DNA of 64,000 nt from Epiperipatus broadwayi (Eukaryota > Onychophora > Udeonychophora > Euonychophora > Peripatidae), in NCBI GenBank assembly GCA_028023455.1, contig JAQFVV010006199.1:250001-314000 (forward strand), read 5' to 3'. Both the position numbers and the translations under genes were made by a program. The first letter of the stretch is position 1, and the number at the start of each line of letters is the position of its first letter. This document shows positions 23,501-37,040 of the stretch, piece by piece. The notes under the pieces were generated by a model that was not told the DNA's origin, ran no database searches, and saw only the letters and a list, made by a program, of their open reading frames with translations.

Positions 23501-25510
23501 GTCACAGGAGAGGATCATCTGTAATTGAGATTATATTTATGCTACAGCTGATGTAGCTAAGTCCCAGGAAAGAATTATCTTTGTTGTGTTTTTCCATTTC
23601 CTTAGGTCATGAGACTGCATCCACACCTACATTTATGCCTGAGAGATAGGCCTTGGAATCCACCATTCCTATATTAGATAATTTTGCTTTAAAGAGATTA
23701 GTTAGTATTTTATCCCTCATGTGAATGAAGTATATATTTTTCCACAATCAAGGGTGTAGATTATTGTTTTATTAAAAGTTATGGCAATGATAGGTTAGTT
23801 TTGAGGTGTTTAGTTCATCAGGGTGCACTTTGTTATTTGTAGTGCCGTAGTTAAGTAAGTCAATGTCTGTATTGTGCTATTGAGCCTTGCTAGTAGTCCA
23901 CAAGCAAATTAACAGAGCAGAATGAAGTTTAAATTGTATATTTTTAAATGCTTAATTATAATGTGAATACACATTCATAATGTTTATTTTCATCAATGCC
24001 TGCAAGATATTCATCGCTAGATCAGTAAATGATTTAGAATTAAACAATTTATTATAATTTTTGTGGACATCAGTTAAATAATTTATATGAGTGTATGACT
24101 TCTGATGAATGATCCATACCCCTTTTCTAGCTTATTTCAATAGTATAGACAATAATTGGGTTGATTCACTGTAGTAATAAAGTTATTACTATCATGTGAG
24201 GATAGTAGTTTAAAGCTGATCTATTGTAATTAGATAAACACCACTTATCTTCATTATATGTCATATAGCAAAGAAGATAGTTTAATTCATAATTTATATA
24301 GAGGATGTTTTGTAAAATATCTATTCACTTATAATTAAAGCCAATCTTATATTGTGAAATTTATCATTAAATGTTTATTTAATGTAGCAGCTAAAAAAAA
24401 GCTTAGAAAATATATCAGCTGTATATTACAACTAGTCTGTTTAATTTAATATTTTCATTTAAAAATATGTAAATATAATGTACTATTTAAAGAGTAGTTG
24501 TAACTTAAATAATCATCATTTTATTTTTTTATGAGGCAATCTTGAGTTGTAATAAATGCATTCTAGTATCCAGTAACAGTGCCTATGCCGGCCTGTAATC
24601 TTTGAACAATTTTGTACATACTTTCTGCTATATTTGATTAATAAATTTATTGTTAAATATTTAACTTTCGTTTTTGGGTGTATTTTCTATATGCAAAATG
24701 ATTTCTTGAGTTCTAAATTCTTAAGATTCCAGAAATCTCAATACATAAGATAAACAATCTTTATGCAGATCTCAAAACTTTACTGTTTATGATAAATTAT
24801 TTTATAAGAGTTTCAATTGAGAATTAGAATTGCAATTTTGAGAACAAACATTTATTTAACCTTGCAATGAGTTTTATTTCAATCCATTGTTCAGACTGCA
24901 CATTATTTCATTAATTTTATCAGTAAAATTGTAAGAGTTCCTGTTAATTATTTATTGTGTTGTCAGGGATGATAGAGGGATATAAAACATGCCCTTTTTT
25001 CTATTATTCTGAATGATATCCTGGGTAAAAGGCTATAATTATTCAAATTTGTAGATGATTATTTGATGTCAATATTAGTCATATTAAACCCTTCTTTAAA
25101 TAATTATTATTGTTATTGTTAAATGTTAGGATACATTAGCTTTTAAGAGAAGTGAATGTCTCCTATAGCCTATCAGGATGCAAGTCATTTGTTTGACAAC
25201 ACAACACTACAGAATAATTCCCAAGATGGATAAAAGAACTCCGAGATCATTGTTTATTATTTTGTAAATTATCAACTTAGGATTTCTATTATAAATGTGG
25301 TGGTGGCGTAAGAATCTATTATTTTTCTAATGTACCATAAGAAAGGTACTTTCCATTTTTCTTTTATTCTACAAGAGTAGAGTTTGTATCAGATCATATT
25401 GGCAAATTATTAAATGCTTTGTGAGATATCAAAGAAGATATAAGAATCTATGAGAAGATATGACTTTTAGAAGTACAAATAAATGTTGGTAGCTCAAAGA
25501 TTGTGTTTGA
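20585..25510 (+). mobile_element. Diverged long LTR (about 4.9 kb) related to element A
   Basis: Collinear, diverged similarity to the LTR of element A at several points. The start (GTGACTCTCATTGCACATGG) matches A's TAGTGTTATTGACACTTGG. A TATA box region follows (21394). 23400-23640 matches 34430-34640 (TTTGTGGGATG, CATGAGAGGA, CCCAGGAGAGGA). 24957-25250 matches 35815-36100 (TTGTGTTGTC, CTATAGCC, GACAACACAA). 25395-25425 matches 36205-36245 (AGATCATATTGG). No internal coding region adjoins it, so it is a solo or orphan LTR of an older subfamily. The right border is approximate, somewhere in 25480-25550. Confidence 0.68.
21394..21401 (+). promoter_or_regulatory. TATA box of the diverged long LTR
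   Basis: TATAAAAG followed by a GGGTGGAGACTATCATTC block that matches the region after the TATA box in element A's LTR (GGGTAGAGGGGATTGG...TATCAT). Confidence 0.5.
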
Positions 25511-25820
25511 TGATGGGAGAAATCTATTTTATATTTAAATTATTAATTGGGGAATGATTGAAGTTTTTCTCTTTTCTTAAATTGCTTGTTTAATTTATAA
25601 TAATTTACTTTATTATTGTTTTAAAAATTTCTTCCTTTATTTTAAATGCATATCTCTGTAGCCAAATTATTTTATAACTAACCAACCACTGAGCTTAGTC
25701 CACATTTAATTGTATTGATCTATTGATCCATTCATTCATGATTAAGGGTCTCTCTTAATATTTTAATTTTTAATTAATTTTTTTTTATGGTGGTTAGAAT
25801 ATATATATATATATATTTAT

Positions 25821-26482
<662 letters not shown>

Positions 26483-26852
26483 TTTACTATTTATAAGATA
26501 TTTATTATAATATCTGATCAGTTGACTGATTAATAAAAGTTTTGTAAAGAAAAAAAAAATTTTTTTAATGTTTTTAACATAAAGGAATTAATTGCATTAT
26601 CAGATATGCATATGAATTATAATGTTTAAATTTTGGAGAAAGCTGTTTTACTGCAATTTCTGATAAAAACCACTATTCTGCTTGAAATATAATAGAGCAA
26701 CTGTTTAGAGAAGTAATTATGTTATTTATATACATATAAACAAATTACCCCAAATTTACAACTCATTGACATAAATGTTTCATAAGATGAGAGAAAAAAC
26801 GTTTGTCATAAGAAGTATAGTTAATTCATAGCTGTAGTTATATTCTCTAGAC

Positions 26853-27728
26853 CAGGGGTGGGCAACTGCTGGCCCACAGGTTGCATCTGCCCCCCTTCCT
26901 CATAAAGGCTTAAATATAAAAAATCAATACCTGACTAGCACTCACTGTAAACTGCAATCATTAGGCCTCTCACTCACATGTTCCCATAACATTAACTTTA
27001 TCCTAATGCCATGAGAAATATAAAATTCTAATTATAAAAATTAAAAATGTATCATTACTTGTGTAAATTTAATTATAACTTTTAAAATATCAATTTTATA
27101 TTACAAAATATAAAAATATGGGAGGAATTACATTGCAAATAATGTTAATTTCAGATTTTAAAGAATATTTCATTGCAGCATCAGAGAATTATTTCCTAAT
27201 TATTATTGTAGCATCAATCAAATGAAGTTTATTTGGGTTTAACTCCTTATTTAAAAAAATAATACGGATACATGATATTTCATAAATAAGTTTATGCCTT
27301 TTCTAATTATTACACATTTTAATTTAATATAATTTATAGCCTATAAAATGAACCAATTAAAAAAAAAGAAAAATTGATGCCAAATGCCGTATTTTCAATA
27401 ATAATTTGACATTTAGATATTTCTTTGCAAATATAGATGATAAAGCTATTAGTTAATGAAACTATTTCTGCTTTAAAAGAATATAATCTAAAAAGATATT
27501 TTTCAACAAAAGATTTCCTAAAATATAAATTATTTATAGTCGATTCTTATATAAGTCATTAAATATTGTATTTACATTTTTTTAAAATACATTGCTAATT
27601 TGATAATTCAAATAATATAACATTTTTTAAGTTCTAATTTTTTTTGCTAAATCATTTTATTTATTCCAGTCTGTGTTGTGATACAAAAATTTTATTCTGC
27701 CACTGATGAAAAAATTTGCCCACCTCTG
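26853..27728. mobile_element. Non-autonomous hAT element
   Basis: Left end CAGGGGTGGGCAACTG and right end, complemented, CAGAGGTGGGCAAATT are hAT-type terminal inverted repeats. A perfect 8-bp target duplication, CTCTAGAC, sits at 26845-26852 and 27729-27736, the diagnostic size for hAT. The 876-bp interior is AT-rich and non-coding, so it must have been moved by another element's transposase. Confidence 0.93.
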
Positions 27729-27813
27729 CTCTAGACCAATAATTGTTATGTAAAGAGAACCAGTCATCAATTATAAAAATTTAATAATATTAAGAAATGC
27801 ATATATTTTATAT

Positions 27814-30203
27814 TGTAATGGTAGCTTACAATCTCATTTCAAACCCACCCTTATATGTCCACAGTAGTAGACTAAACACCCATAAAAAAGTCAAGCTGAA
27901 ATAACAGGTTAAATACATGATTTTTTTATATGCAAACATATATATAAATACACATATTTGAAGTTTGTTTTAATAAAGTACCAAACCAAAATAATGTTGA
28001 AATGAAATAAATGCTCCTTTTCAATGGAAAAGCTGAATCTTAGAAACCTCTTATATTAATATATACCAATAATGACTTGTTTGTTAACATGTAGACATCA
28101 TAATATCAGACAGTAATTTAACTGATATGGTGATGACCTGGGTCGAGTCATTATCTAAGCAACCAAGTGTTGGGAAATGAGAACAAAATTTTACTATGTA
28201 ATTTTATTACATAAGTCTATTTTAACATCAACAACAAACATTAATTCATGCAACAATAGACACCTATAGTGATAGAAAAAAAATTAAAAATAAGAGTTTG
28301 CTGGGCAACGAATGTTAAGTCCCAGTATAAAATCAAATCCAAGTCACTTCCATTTTTTTTCACATTTTATCAAATGTTATAACAATTGCAAGCAATGAAT
28401 AACTTAATATCGAGCATTAAACAAAGACTAATATGGATGATGTGTTCGAAAATATCTATTCTTCATAAAATTTTAAAGCACTGAAAATTAAAGCAAATAG
28501 TCTTCAACATTTAATGAGGCAAAAATCAATGAACTTTAGTAGCATAATAAAAGAATTAATTAATCTTATAGTAATAATCAAAGACAAAAGTCTGTGCAAT
28601 CAAACAAAAACAAGAAATGTTATATAGCCAGAATATACTAATAAATGATGAAATAAAACTTTCCTTCACATAAATTTACTCAACACCATTTATAAGCTAA
28701 AAAAATGTAAATCTTTTTTTTAAATTACCAAACAATGTATATTGGCTAGCTAAACATGCCATAGGACCAAGGGCTGCTTTAATTGCCATGAAGCATGAAG
28801 TTGTAATTCGCTTGTATAAATAATGCCTAGAAAAATGCTTAACACCTAATTAGAAGTGTCTGAGTGGAGCCTGAAAGAGAGGATGATGTCCAAAATGGAA
28901 ACACTCTTGTCCAAGAATTACCAGAGAGACTGGAGAACAATGGAGGAGTTATCAAAATGGACTGTATTCACAAAAGACACTAATGTTTAAATTATAAAAT
29001 CTAATTAGGAAGATTAGAACAAAATCAAAATTATCATGTTATATATTTTTTTTCTTTACTTTATATGTGTGTAAAATTCTGTTTTTATTATTTCAGTGTG
29101 TTTTCATTAGAAAGAGTTCATTCCATAAGAAGCAATGTTGAATGGGTTAAGGGGGGTTATTGAGCTAGACATTTTTTTGTTTTGTAAATAAAATGTACGT
29201 TGATTCCCTCCATAGTGATTTGATATTCAATTATTATTATTATCATATAGTATGAAATGAGAAGAATTTTTGATACTCTTCCATATTAATTTGCACTCAT
29301 TAAGACAGGACAGAGTTTACATTATATGTTTACTTGTTTGTGTTTTAACTAATAATTGTTACATTTAGTTATTCGGTATGAATGATTAACATTCCAGTAT
29401 GATAGTTTTTTTCTATCCACTTTAGAGAACTTGTAAATGGGGGTCCCAAAAAAGATCTCTCCAGCAGAAATTGAGTCATGAAGCTATGGGACATATTGTG
29501 ATATAATTTAATAAAGTTATTTAGCTTCGCAATCATTATCATAATAATGAAATAATTTTTCCTTTATTCTATTTTTTTTTGCTTTTAGTTAATCATTGAC
29601 TTTGTAAGTAGAGAATGTCTATTAGTGCATATCTACCAGCCACATGGGTTGGTTTAATGAATAATTTAGTTATTGAAATGGTAGAGATGCGTATGGTACA
29701 CATATAAGAACATTTTTGCTAGGGGAATGGAATTTCAATTTTTATATGTTATTGATAAAATTTGTTAATGTGTTTTAGATCAAATTGATCTCTAGTTTAT
29801 CAAAGACACCTGCCTACTCATTAATGTAATTGATTAAATATATATATGCACATGCATACAGATGATTATAACACATAACACCACAATAGGGTTGGATGTA
29901 TCTTAGGTCAATGAAAATTAGTTGCTACATAAAGTAAATTCACACCTGAAGAGACCCAAAGGCAACATTTACCCTGGGTTTGAATATTGAGGCATAATGG
30001 AATATGAGAGAGGAGTGTACGAATAAACTAGCCTAAATCATATCTAGATTTAATGAATAAACCAAGAGCTAGCAAATTGGAGGTGGCTATGATCATTGGT
30101 TAGTTACTTCATCATGTCATCCATAGCATCCTTACAGAAGACTATAGGTCTGACTTAGTTAGATGTGCTTCACCGCTTCTGTTGGAAAACCTGGACCATT
30201 ATA
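27814..30203 (+). mobile_element. Solo LTR of the element B family, about 2.4 kb
   Basis: Starts TGTAATGGTAGCTTACAATC, identical at the start to element B's 5' LTR (31163), and ends GGACCATTATA, with the terminal CA now TA. A 4-bp ATAT flanks both ends (27810-27813 and 30204-30207). It aligns along its length with the two B LTRs (for example GTAGACATCATAAT near 28090 and 31555, and the GAAATGGTAGAGATGCG block). There is a TATA-like TATAAAAT at 28326. No internal region adjoins it. Confidence 0.82.
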
Positions 30204-30207
30204 ATAT

Positions 30208-31162
30208 GTTGTGTGTATATATAAATATGAGTATGTACATGTATGTAAAATATTCAAAAATTATTCAAAAGTTTCCAAATATATTTTGTTTAATAAATTT
30301 ATTTTTAATTAATTACTTTTATTTCTTTTAAAATAAGAATTTTTTTAAGGATTCAAAAAATGAATATGAAATAATACAGACAGAACAAATGAATCTGATT
30401 AAATTAATAAATACAGATAAAAAAAAATTATATTAAATGTTTTTATTTATTGTGCACTAAAAACAAAAAAAAAATGTTTCTTCAATCACAATTGGATTTC
30501 TAAATATAGTTTGAAAAGAAAGCTGGTGGGGGGGGTGTCCAAAAGTAATTAAGTCAAATAGGGATTGATTTAATTAATTTATAAAATATACTTGCTTTTT
30601 ATTTAAAATTAAATCTAAAAACCTCAATTGTGGTTGAAGAAACAATTTTTTTTTTCATTTTAGGACATGGTAAATAAAAGCATTTAATATTTAAAAACAT
30701 GCATTTCTATTTTTAACTTTTTAATATTTGCATAGTAAATAAAAATGTGAAATGATATTGTTTTTTAAATTTACTTGATACTTGCAGTTTCTATATATAT
30801 ATATATATATTTCTGTTATAAGTTAATACATATACACCTTATGTATATAATATATTTAGTATGTGTACATAAATATATATGTGCATAATAAACTATTAAG
30901 TGACGAAATATGAAAATATCTTTTTAAGTTAAAAGTATTTGACATTCATGGTTTTGATTGATATTTTTAAAAAAAGATTTCTCAAGACTATATTGTTAAT
31001 GAACTTTACTTATAGTTTTACTTTGAATCAATTTAACATTTATAGTTTATATATATCACTAGATATTTCTGCAATCAGTTATTATGTGTACTCATTGTGT
31101 ATATACATATTTATTATGTGTTCATAAATAAATATATATATATATACATAATATATACGTAT
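30208..31162. other. AT-rich stretch with no recognisable gene
   Basis: Contains several TA runs (30792-30810, 31131-31146), an A-rich run near 30465 and a G9 run near 30527. No coding or element boundary is supported. Confidence 0.6.
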
Positions 31163-32068
31163 TGTAATGGTAGCTTACAATCAGATTGGAACCTGCCTTT
31201 GTTCATAGTGCATTATTCACTAAATTAAACTCACCTAAAAGTAAATTTAGTTAATGTATAGGTGAATGTGTATTATCATTTAGATTGTAAACACACACAT
31301 ATATATATATGTACAACCAATGTTTATTTTATCTAACACAAATTTTAAAAAAATGACTCAATATTATCTAACACAAATCAAAAAAAAAGATTCAATAAAT
31401 TAAATTCCCTTAACTGAAAGAAAGATAAAAATCTTAATTCAAGAGATCAGTCACATAAGATAAAAATCTTAATTCAAGAGATCAGTCACATATTCATTTA
31501 CACAAACAACGAACTAAATGTATCTTACATCATTAGACAAGACTTAGATTTGGTAGACATCATAATGACCTAAGGTTAAGCCAGTCACTAGGTAACCAGA
31601 TATGGAAGGTGAAAACAGAATTCTATTAAGTAATCGTATTTTACTTTCCATCAACATGATATGCATAACAATAAGCATATATATATCAATGAAAGAGAAA
31701 ATGAAATGCAAGCTTATTAAACAATGGAAATTGAGGGCAGTATAAAAGCAAACTCATTTGATTTCCACTGTCTTTTTGCTTTTTTAAAAAGGACACAAGA
31801 GCTGTACAATATCAAACATCAGAAAGGAGAATGTTCAATTATCAGAAAGTATGGATGCCTTATTTGAATACTCTAAATTATTAGTCTAATCATCATGATG
31901 GAAACATTTAAAACTACAGCCAATAATTAAACAAAAAAAAGTTTTAACAGATTTGCACAATTGAATAGAATTAGTCAAACTGATTTAAATGGATATATAA
32001 AATAAAGTATGATTATTTGAATGCGAATAAAAATAAGAAATAGATTAATAGCATATATATATATATAT
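31163..32068 (+). repeat. Element B 5' LTR, first part
   Basis: Starts TGTAATGGTAGCTTACAATC and matches 49690-50630. A 35-bp tandem duplication at 31423-31492 (AGATAAAAATCTTAATTCAA repeated) is absent from the 3' copy. It breaks off in a TA run where element A inserted. Confidence 0.8.
31741..31748 (+). promoter_or_regulatory. TATA box, element B 5' LTR
   Basis: TATAAAAG in the context GGGCAGTATAAAAGCAAACT, conserved at 50387-50394 in the 3' LTR. A pyrimidine-rich start-like TTCCACTGTCTTTTTG follows about 30 bp later. Confidence 0.6.
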
Positions 32069-35000
32069 AGTAACCTAGTGTTATTGACACTTGGTTTACT
32101 TGGCATTATTTCTGCAGGAAAACAATGCTATTCTTTAAAGAAATAAAAAGATAAAATAACAATAGTAATAATTGATTAATAAAGTATGCTATTCACTCAC
32201 TTTGGGCATGTTTTGGGTGAATAACTAATATTTTTAATAACTCAATGTCATTTTTAAAGAGAGAACATGAATAATTTAATTGAGATATTAATAATTAGAG
32301 CAAATTAATATGGTATAAAAGCTAAACAGTAATTGATTTTGGATGGGTAGAGGGGATTGGATGAGTGTCTTATCATAAAGCACAATAACTTCTGGTAATT
32401 TCTTTTTGTAAAAAAAAAAAAAATAAAAAATAAAAAAATAAAAAATATAATGTTTAAAGAATTATACATCACTGATTGTTAATTTAATGTATTTATTATT
32501 ATTTTTTTTATATTGTCAAATTACTTTGTAATCCAGGTAAATAATACTAAAACTATATGATTGTAATAGGTTTTTCCTTTCTTTTGTTTATGTTATAATC
32601 AAATGATTATTTTTCTGGAAGAGGTCACTAAAGTAAAAAAAAAAAAATAGATAGTCTGCTTTTAGTTTTCAAGGAAGGAACAGTGCTGAAATTTGGTAAC
32701 TCAATTTTTTCATTTTATTTTGCAGAAATAAATGTAATCAAAGTAAAATTTTAACAATATAATGTGTGGCTAAATTTTTTTGATAAGATATCCTGATTTT
32801 CTTTGCCATCTACCTATTTAAAGACCTTTTATACTTAAAAGTTTATTGTCTCGCGCTAAAGTTCAAAAATGACAGATGTAACTAAAAGAGTCACGAAAAA
32901 TTCTATTATATCTAAATTAAGGAAAAAAAGCGATTTCCAAGAAAAGATTAATTATTTATTAACTTTATGTCATTTATTGATATTTTCTTGGTATAGAAAG
33001 AAAAAAAAAATAATTGAAAGAAATATTTTGAAACCAAGGAAAATCAACTAGAAACATTTTCGCGCTCTTTCTCAATATTGTCTGCCTTTACAAGTAATGT
33101 AGTTACATACGTTAAAATATGTTTTATTCACCAAGAATTGTCTGGAAATAATAATAATGATAAATAAGATTAAATTATGCACCTGTATATTTTTTTTAAA
33201 AAAAAAAATATATAAACTTTCTCAGAGTAAATATAGGAAAAGCCATATAGGGGCATTCTTACGGAGAAGTTACCGTTAAAAAAATTTATAATTCCTAAAG
33301 TATGAACAAAACCAAATATCTTAGTGACTTAATGATAAAAATAAATGATATATTATATTATACATCAGTTGGAATTATTAAAACTTCCTGTACACGTAAA
33401 TTGACTGCAGTTATTATCATAATAATCTCTCGGAAAATTGCGCATTTTCGTCCATAAATAAGCTAGCTAATAAGTATACGTATCGTCAATAAAAAAAAAT
33501 ATTGTGTATGTTTATCGTCTATCGTCAACTGTTCGTTATGTTAGAATATGTATATTTTATTTTCTTGGATCCCAAAATTGTAGTAGTTTAATTCAAGTAA
33601 GAATTAATCTTCAATTCTGCTATATATTTCTTTACCTAATTTATTAAACGCACAAAATAAGAGAAAACTTTTATTTAAAGGAAATAATACCATGCGTTTA
33701 TTGTTTTTAAACTTGCTTCATGAAATATGACTGGATAAAGCTCTTCACCTGGACCAATTGCTCAACAGAAAAACATTTTCTAATGAGAGAGTATGCACTT
33801 GTTAATTAATGATTGTTTAAAACTAAGTTATAAATGATATGTATTTTTTTGTTATATCACATAGGTTAAAGTCTGTATGGTCAAGTGATATTTAATAGCC
33901 TTGTAATGACAAAGGTATGTTTTAATATAATTATTATAGGTTAAGTTGATATTTAACACGAAAGAAAAAAAATCTATAAAATATGTTTTAATTATTACAT
34001 ACAATTGTAGGTAGAAATTTTGTATGTTAGATACGTAAAAGAAAAATATTTAGATATTTAAGGGGTAAAATAAATATTGAAAATTATCAGAAGTAACTAA
34101 AAAAAAAAAATGCTATAACAAAATATTTCTTGTTAAAGTTTTGAAACGAATTTATACTGTATTAATTGAGGAATTTATTCCTAATTATTCTTAAATAACA
34201 CATCCACTTTATTTAGTTTAAGATAGTATGCTACCAACTATTTTTGAATGTTCCTTTATTAAAATTAAAATTATTATACTTTTATTCTATGATGTCCATT
34301 GATTTCAGATGTTGATCAAAGTATACACGGTAACATAAGTTTATTATAATCAGTGTATTTACTTATCCTGCCCAGATATAGCATTGGTATATGCTTAATA
34401 TTCGCATAGGTAATAATTATAATGTATTTATTTTGTGGGATGAAAAATGATCTCCCCAAAAGCTTTGTTTTCCATGAGAGGAAGATTTTAAATATAATGT
34501 TCGGGTATGTTTATAGCCCAAGTGATCGATTCTCATAGATAGGACGATCAAGAATTTATCTAGCATTTAGTATGCTTCATTCGTTTAAATCCCAGGAGAG
34601 GATTGTATTTGGTGTGTGTTCGTTGTATGCCCAAGTAAGAGGCAAGAAACCACCAAAATATTTTAATGTAGTAGATTACTTTACAGACCTTCGTGGTTAT
34701 TCCATATTCCTCATGTGAAAATAAAGATAGCTCCACCATGGAAGGTGTTGATTATTGTGCTTAATTTTGAAAGTTCGGGCAAGATAAAGGTTATATTGGA
34801 GGTGTTAGTTCCTCAAGATCCACTTTAGTATAAATAGTGCGTTAGTAACTAGGATCAATATCTGTATTGTGCTGCTAAATATTGCTAGTATTTGACAAGT
34901 AAATCAATGGAGAAAGTAATTAAAATTGCGTAATTTAAAACGCTTATTTACTGAAGGAATATTCAAATGCAATATTTAATTCTGGTTAGTAATTAAATAA

Positions 35001-36467
35001 TACTCATATTTTAAAATTATACGTATGAATAAAATTTGTATCATAACTTAAGTTAGCATTAAGTTAAATGTAAGATGGTAAGTGTAACTTCTGATAACTG
35101 GCCTATAATTAGAATAGGTTATCCCATTAAAGACCATAAATAAAGTAAATGTATTAGAAATAAATTTAATATTTTGCGTATTGCATATGATTGGATTAAT
35201 CATTTTTTTAAAAATAAAAAAAATGAACAAAAAAATAGTTAGTCAATAATTTTGAATAAAAGCTTCTACAAGGTTATCAAAATTTAATAAACAATGTATT
35301 GGTAATGAAATGTACTTTTAGTTAATCAATCCATATGATTGCATACAGGAGAAGTAGTAACCTCTAGTCCATAACCAAAAGAGTATACAGATTAATGTCA
35401 GTTATATTTTATATTTTTGTATTACTATGGGATTATTGAATAAATGTTCATATATTTTTTTTTGTGATAATAATAAATTATAGTCTTGTTAAAATTTGTT
35501 GTAGATTCATTTTTTTTGTTTTTATATGCTAAATATAAGTGTTTGCACAATATTTGCAAAACCTTTTCTTGAGTCCGAAATCATTCCAAATTCTTAAAAA
35601 CTTAATATACCAGATAAATAAAGTTAAGCAGATCGGAATATGTCATTATATTTTAGTTTAATGATAATTATTTATGGAGTTGAAAACTTAAGACTAAACA
35701 TTCACCTTTGTGTAAAAAAAAAAAAAATGAATTTATTCCCAAACCATTAACTTTGGTTGCACATTATTCCATTCCCATTTAGTTAAATTGTCTAAGTAAT
35801 AAATCTTAGTTATATTATTGTGTTGTCATGGATGATGGAAGGACACAAAAAGCACCCTTGTCTTTTTATTATTCTGACTGAGATTCTGAAAAAAAAAAAG
35901 GGCTGTGTTATTCAAAATTATACGTCATTATTGAATAGAATTATCATCTCTTTAAATAATATAGCAGTTGATATGAGAGATGAAGACACATTGAATTTAA
36001 GTAAAATAAATGTTTCCTATAGCCGACCAGAATGCCAGTCATATGCGACAACACAATACTGCCGAGCATTTCCTTACATGAAACAAAGAACCCTGAGATT
36101 AATATTATTATAATTATTCTTTAAATTAATAAGTGATCAATTATTGTTGTTATTACAATCGTGGCATGGCTTAAGAGAATTGAATGTACAATTGTATTAT
36201 ATGAAAGGTATTTTAGATCATATTGGAAAATTAATGGATATGTTGCTTTATTTTGGTTGCCTTAACACAACCTGTGAAAAATTAGTGTCATGGGTGCAAA
36301 TAAATAAACAAACAAATAAACTAAACTAATAAAAGATTATTGAGTTAGAAATGGCGAAAAGTGCAAATAGTAAATAAACTAATTTAAACTAATAAATATA
36401 TTGGGTTAGAAATAAATAAATAAATTTTTAAACTAAACTAAATAATTAAAAATTAATGGGTTAGAAA
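32069..36467 (+). repeat. Element A 5' LTR
   Basis: About 4.40 kb. The first two bases read AG where the 3' LTR has TG, so the left terminus has mutated. It ends GGGTTAGAA just before the PBS-like site. It holds a TATA box at 32314 and a 60-codon open frame (32869-33051) that is frameshifted by a homopolymer difference in the 3' copy, so that frame is probably not a gene. Confidence 0.9.
32314..32321 (+). promoter_or_regulatory. TATA box, element A 5' LTR
   Basis: TATAAAAG about 245 bp from the LTR start, conserved at 40706-40713. The GGATGGGTAGAGGGGATTGG block 25-45 bp downstream is a likely start region and is the least AT-rich part of the U3/R boundary. Confidence 0.6.
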
Positions 36468-36487
36468 TGGCCGCCCAACTACAGGGG
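36468..36487 (+). promoter_or_regulatory. Primer-binding-site-like sequence of element A
   Basis: TGGCCGCCCAACTACAGGGG starts directly after the 5' LTR. It begins with TGG, the complement of tRNA CCA, and resembles lysine-tRNA-type sites (TGGCGCCCAAC...) with an extra C. Element B has a comparable TGGCAGCC...AGGGGC at the matching place. The tRNA assignment is tentative. Confidence 0.5.
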
Positions 36488-37040
36488 CCATCGATGGCTA
36501 TAGCTGGCCACGAGGAATTTAGTAAACTTTTCTTGGAGTCAATATTAATATTGTTTGCACTTGAATGGATTAGTTATTCATTGATTAAAAATATTTGCCA
36601 ATAATGAATTGTTTTAGCCATAAGATATTATGTGAATATCTATTATATGATCTAATCTTTTGCCACTGAAAAATAAATAATTAAGTTGTCAGTTTAGGAT
36701 GTTGTGGTCTGTAGGCAATTCCATAAAACACTGTAATGATTTTATCATTTATGATGATCTGTTTGTCTGGTCTTGTGATTGGCACTTATGCTATATTACA
36801 TAATATCTAATGATATTTATATGGACTAAGAAGCATGTGAAAAAAAAAGCATATTTAGTAGTTAATGTTGGAGCTTTAGGGATATTAAATGTCAGAGCAT
36901 AGTTTTTGGTGTAGATTGTTTTTGGTAGGAGAGGCATGGAGGCAGGATGTCTTGTCAATAATTTCTTATCGATAAATTTATTAATAGTTCATTGCTAATA
37001 TTTCAGTACTGTTAAATACTAAAAGAGTTAGAATTTTAAT
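36488..37040 (+). other. Untranslated leader of element A
   Basis: About 550 bp between the PBS-like site and the gag start codon, without an open frame. It begins with a relatively GC-balanced, possibly structured block (GGCCATCGATGGCTATAGC) that could be a packaging or dimerisation region by position. Function is inferred only from location. Confidence 0.4.

Noticed and set aside
23440-23660. Short GC-richer blocks (CATGAGAGGA, CCCAGGAAAG) as possible exons
   Set aside because: They align with matching blocks in element A's LTRs, so they are LTR sequence.
32869-33051. 60-codon basic frame within element A's 5' LTR
   Set aside because: The same place in the 3' LTR is frameshifted by a homopolymer change, and no motif is present.
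36144-36329. Identical 61-codon frames at 36144-36329 and 44479-44664
   Set aside because: Identity follows from being in the two LTR copies. No motif, and the diverged LTR at about 25300 does not keep the frame.
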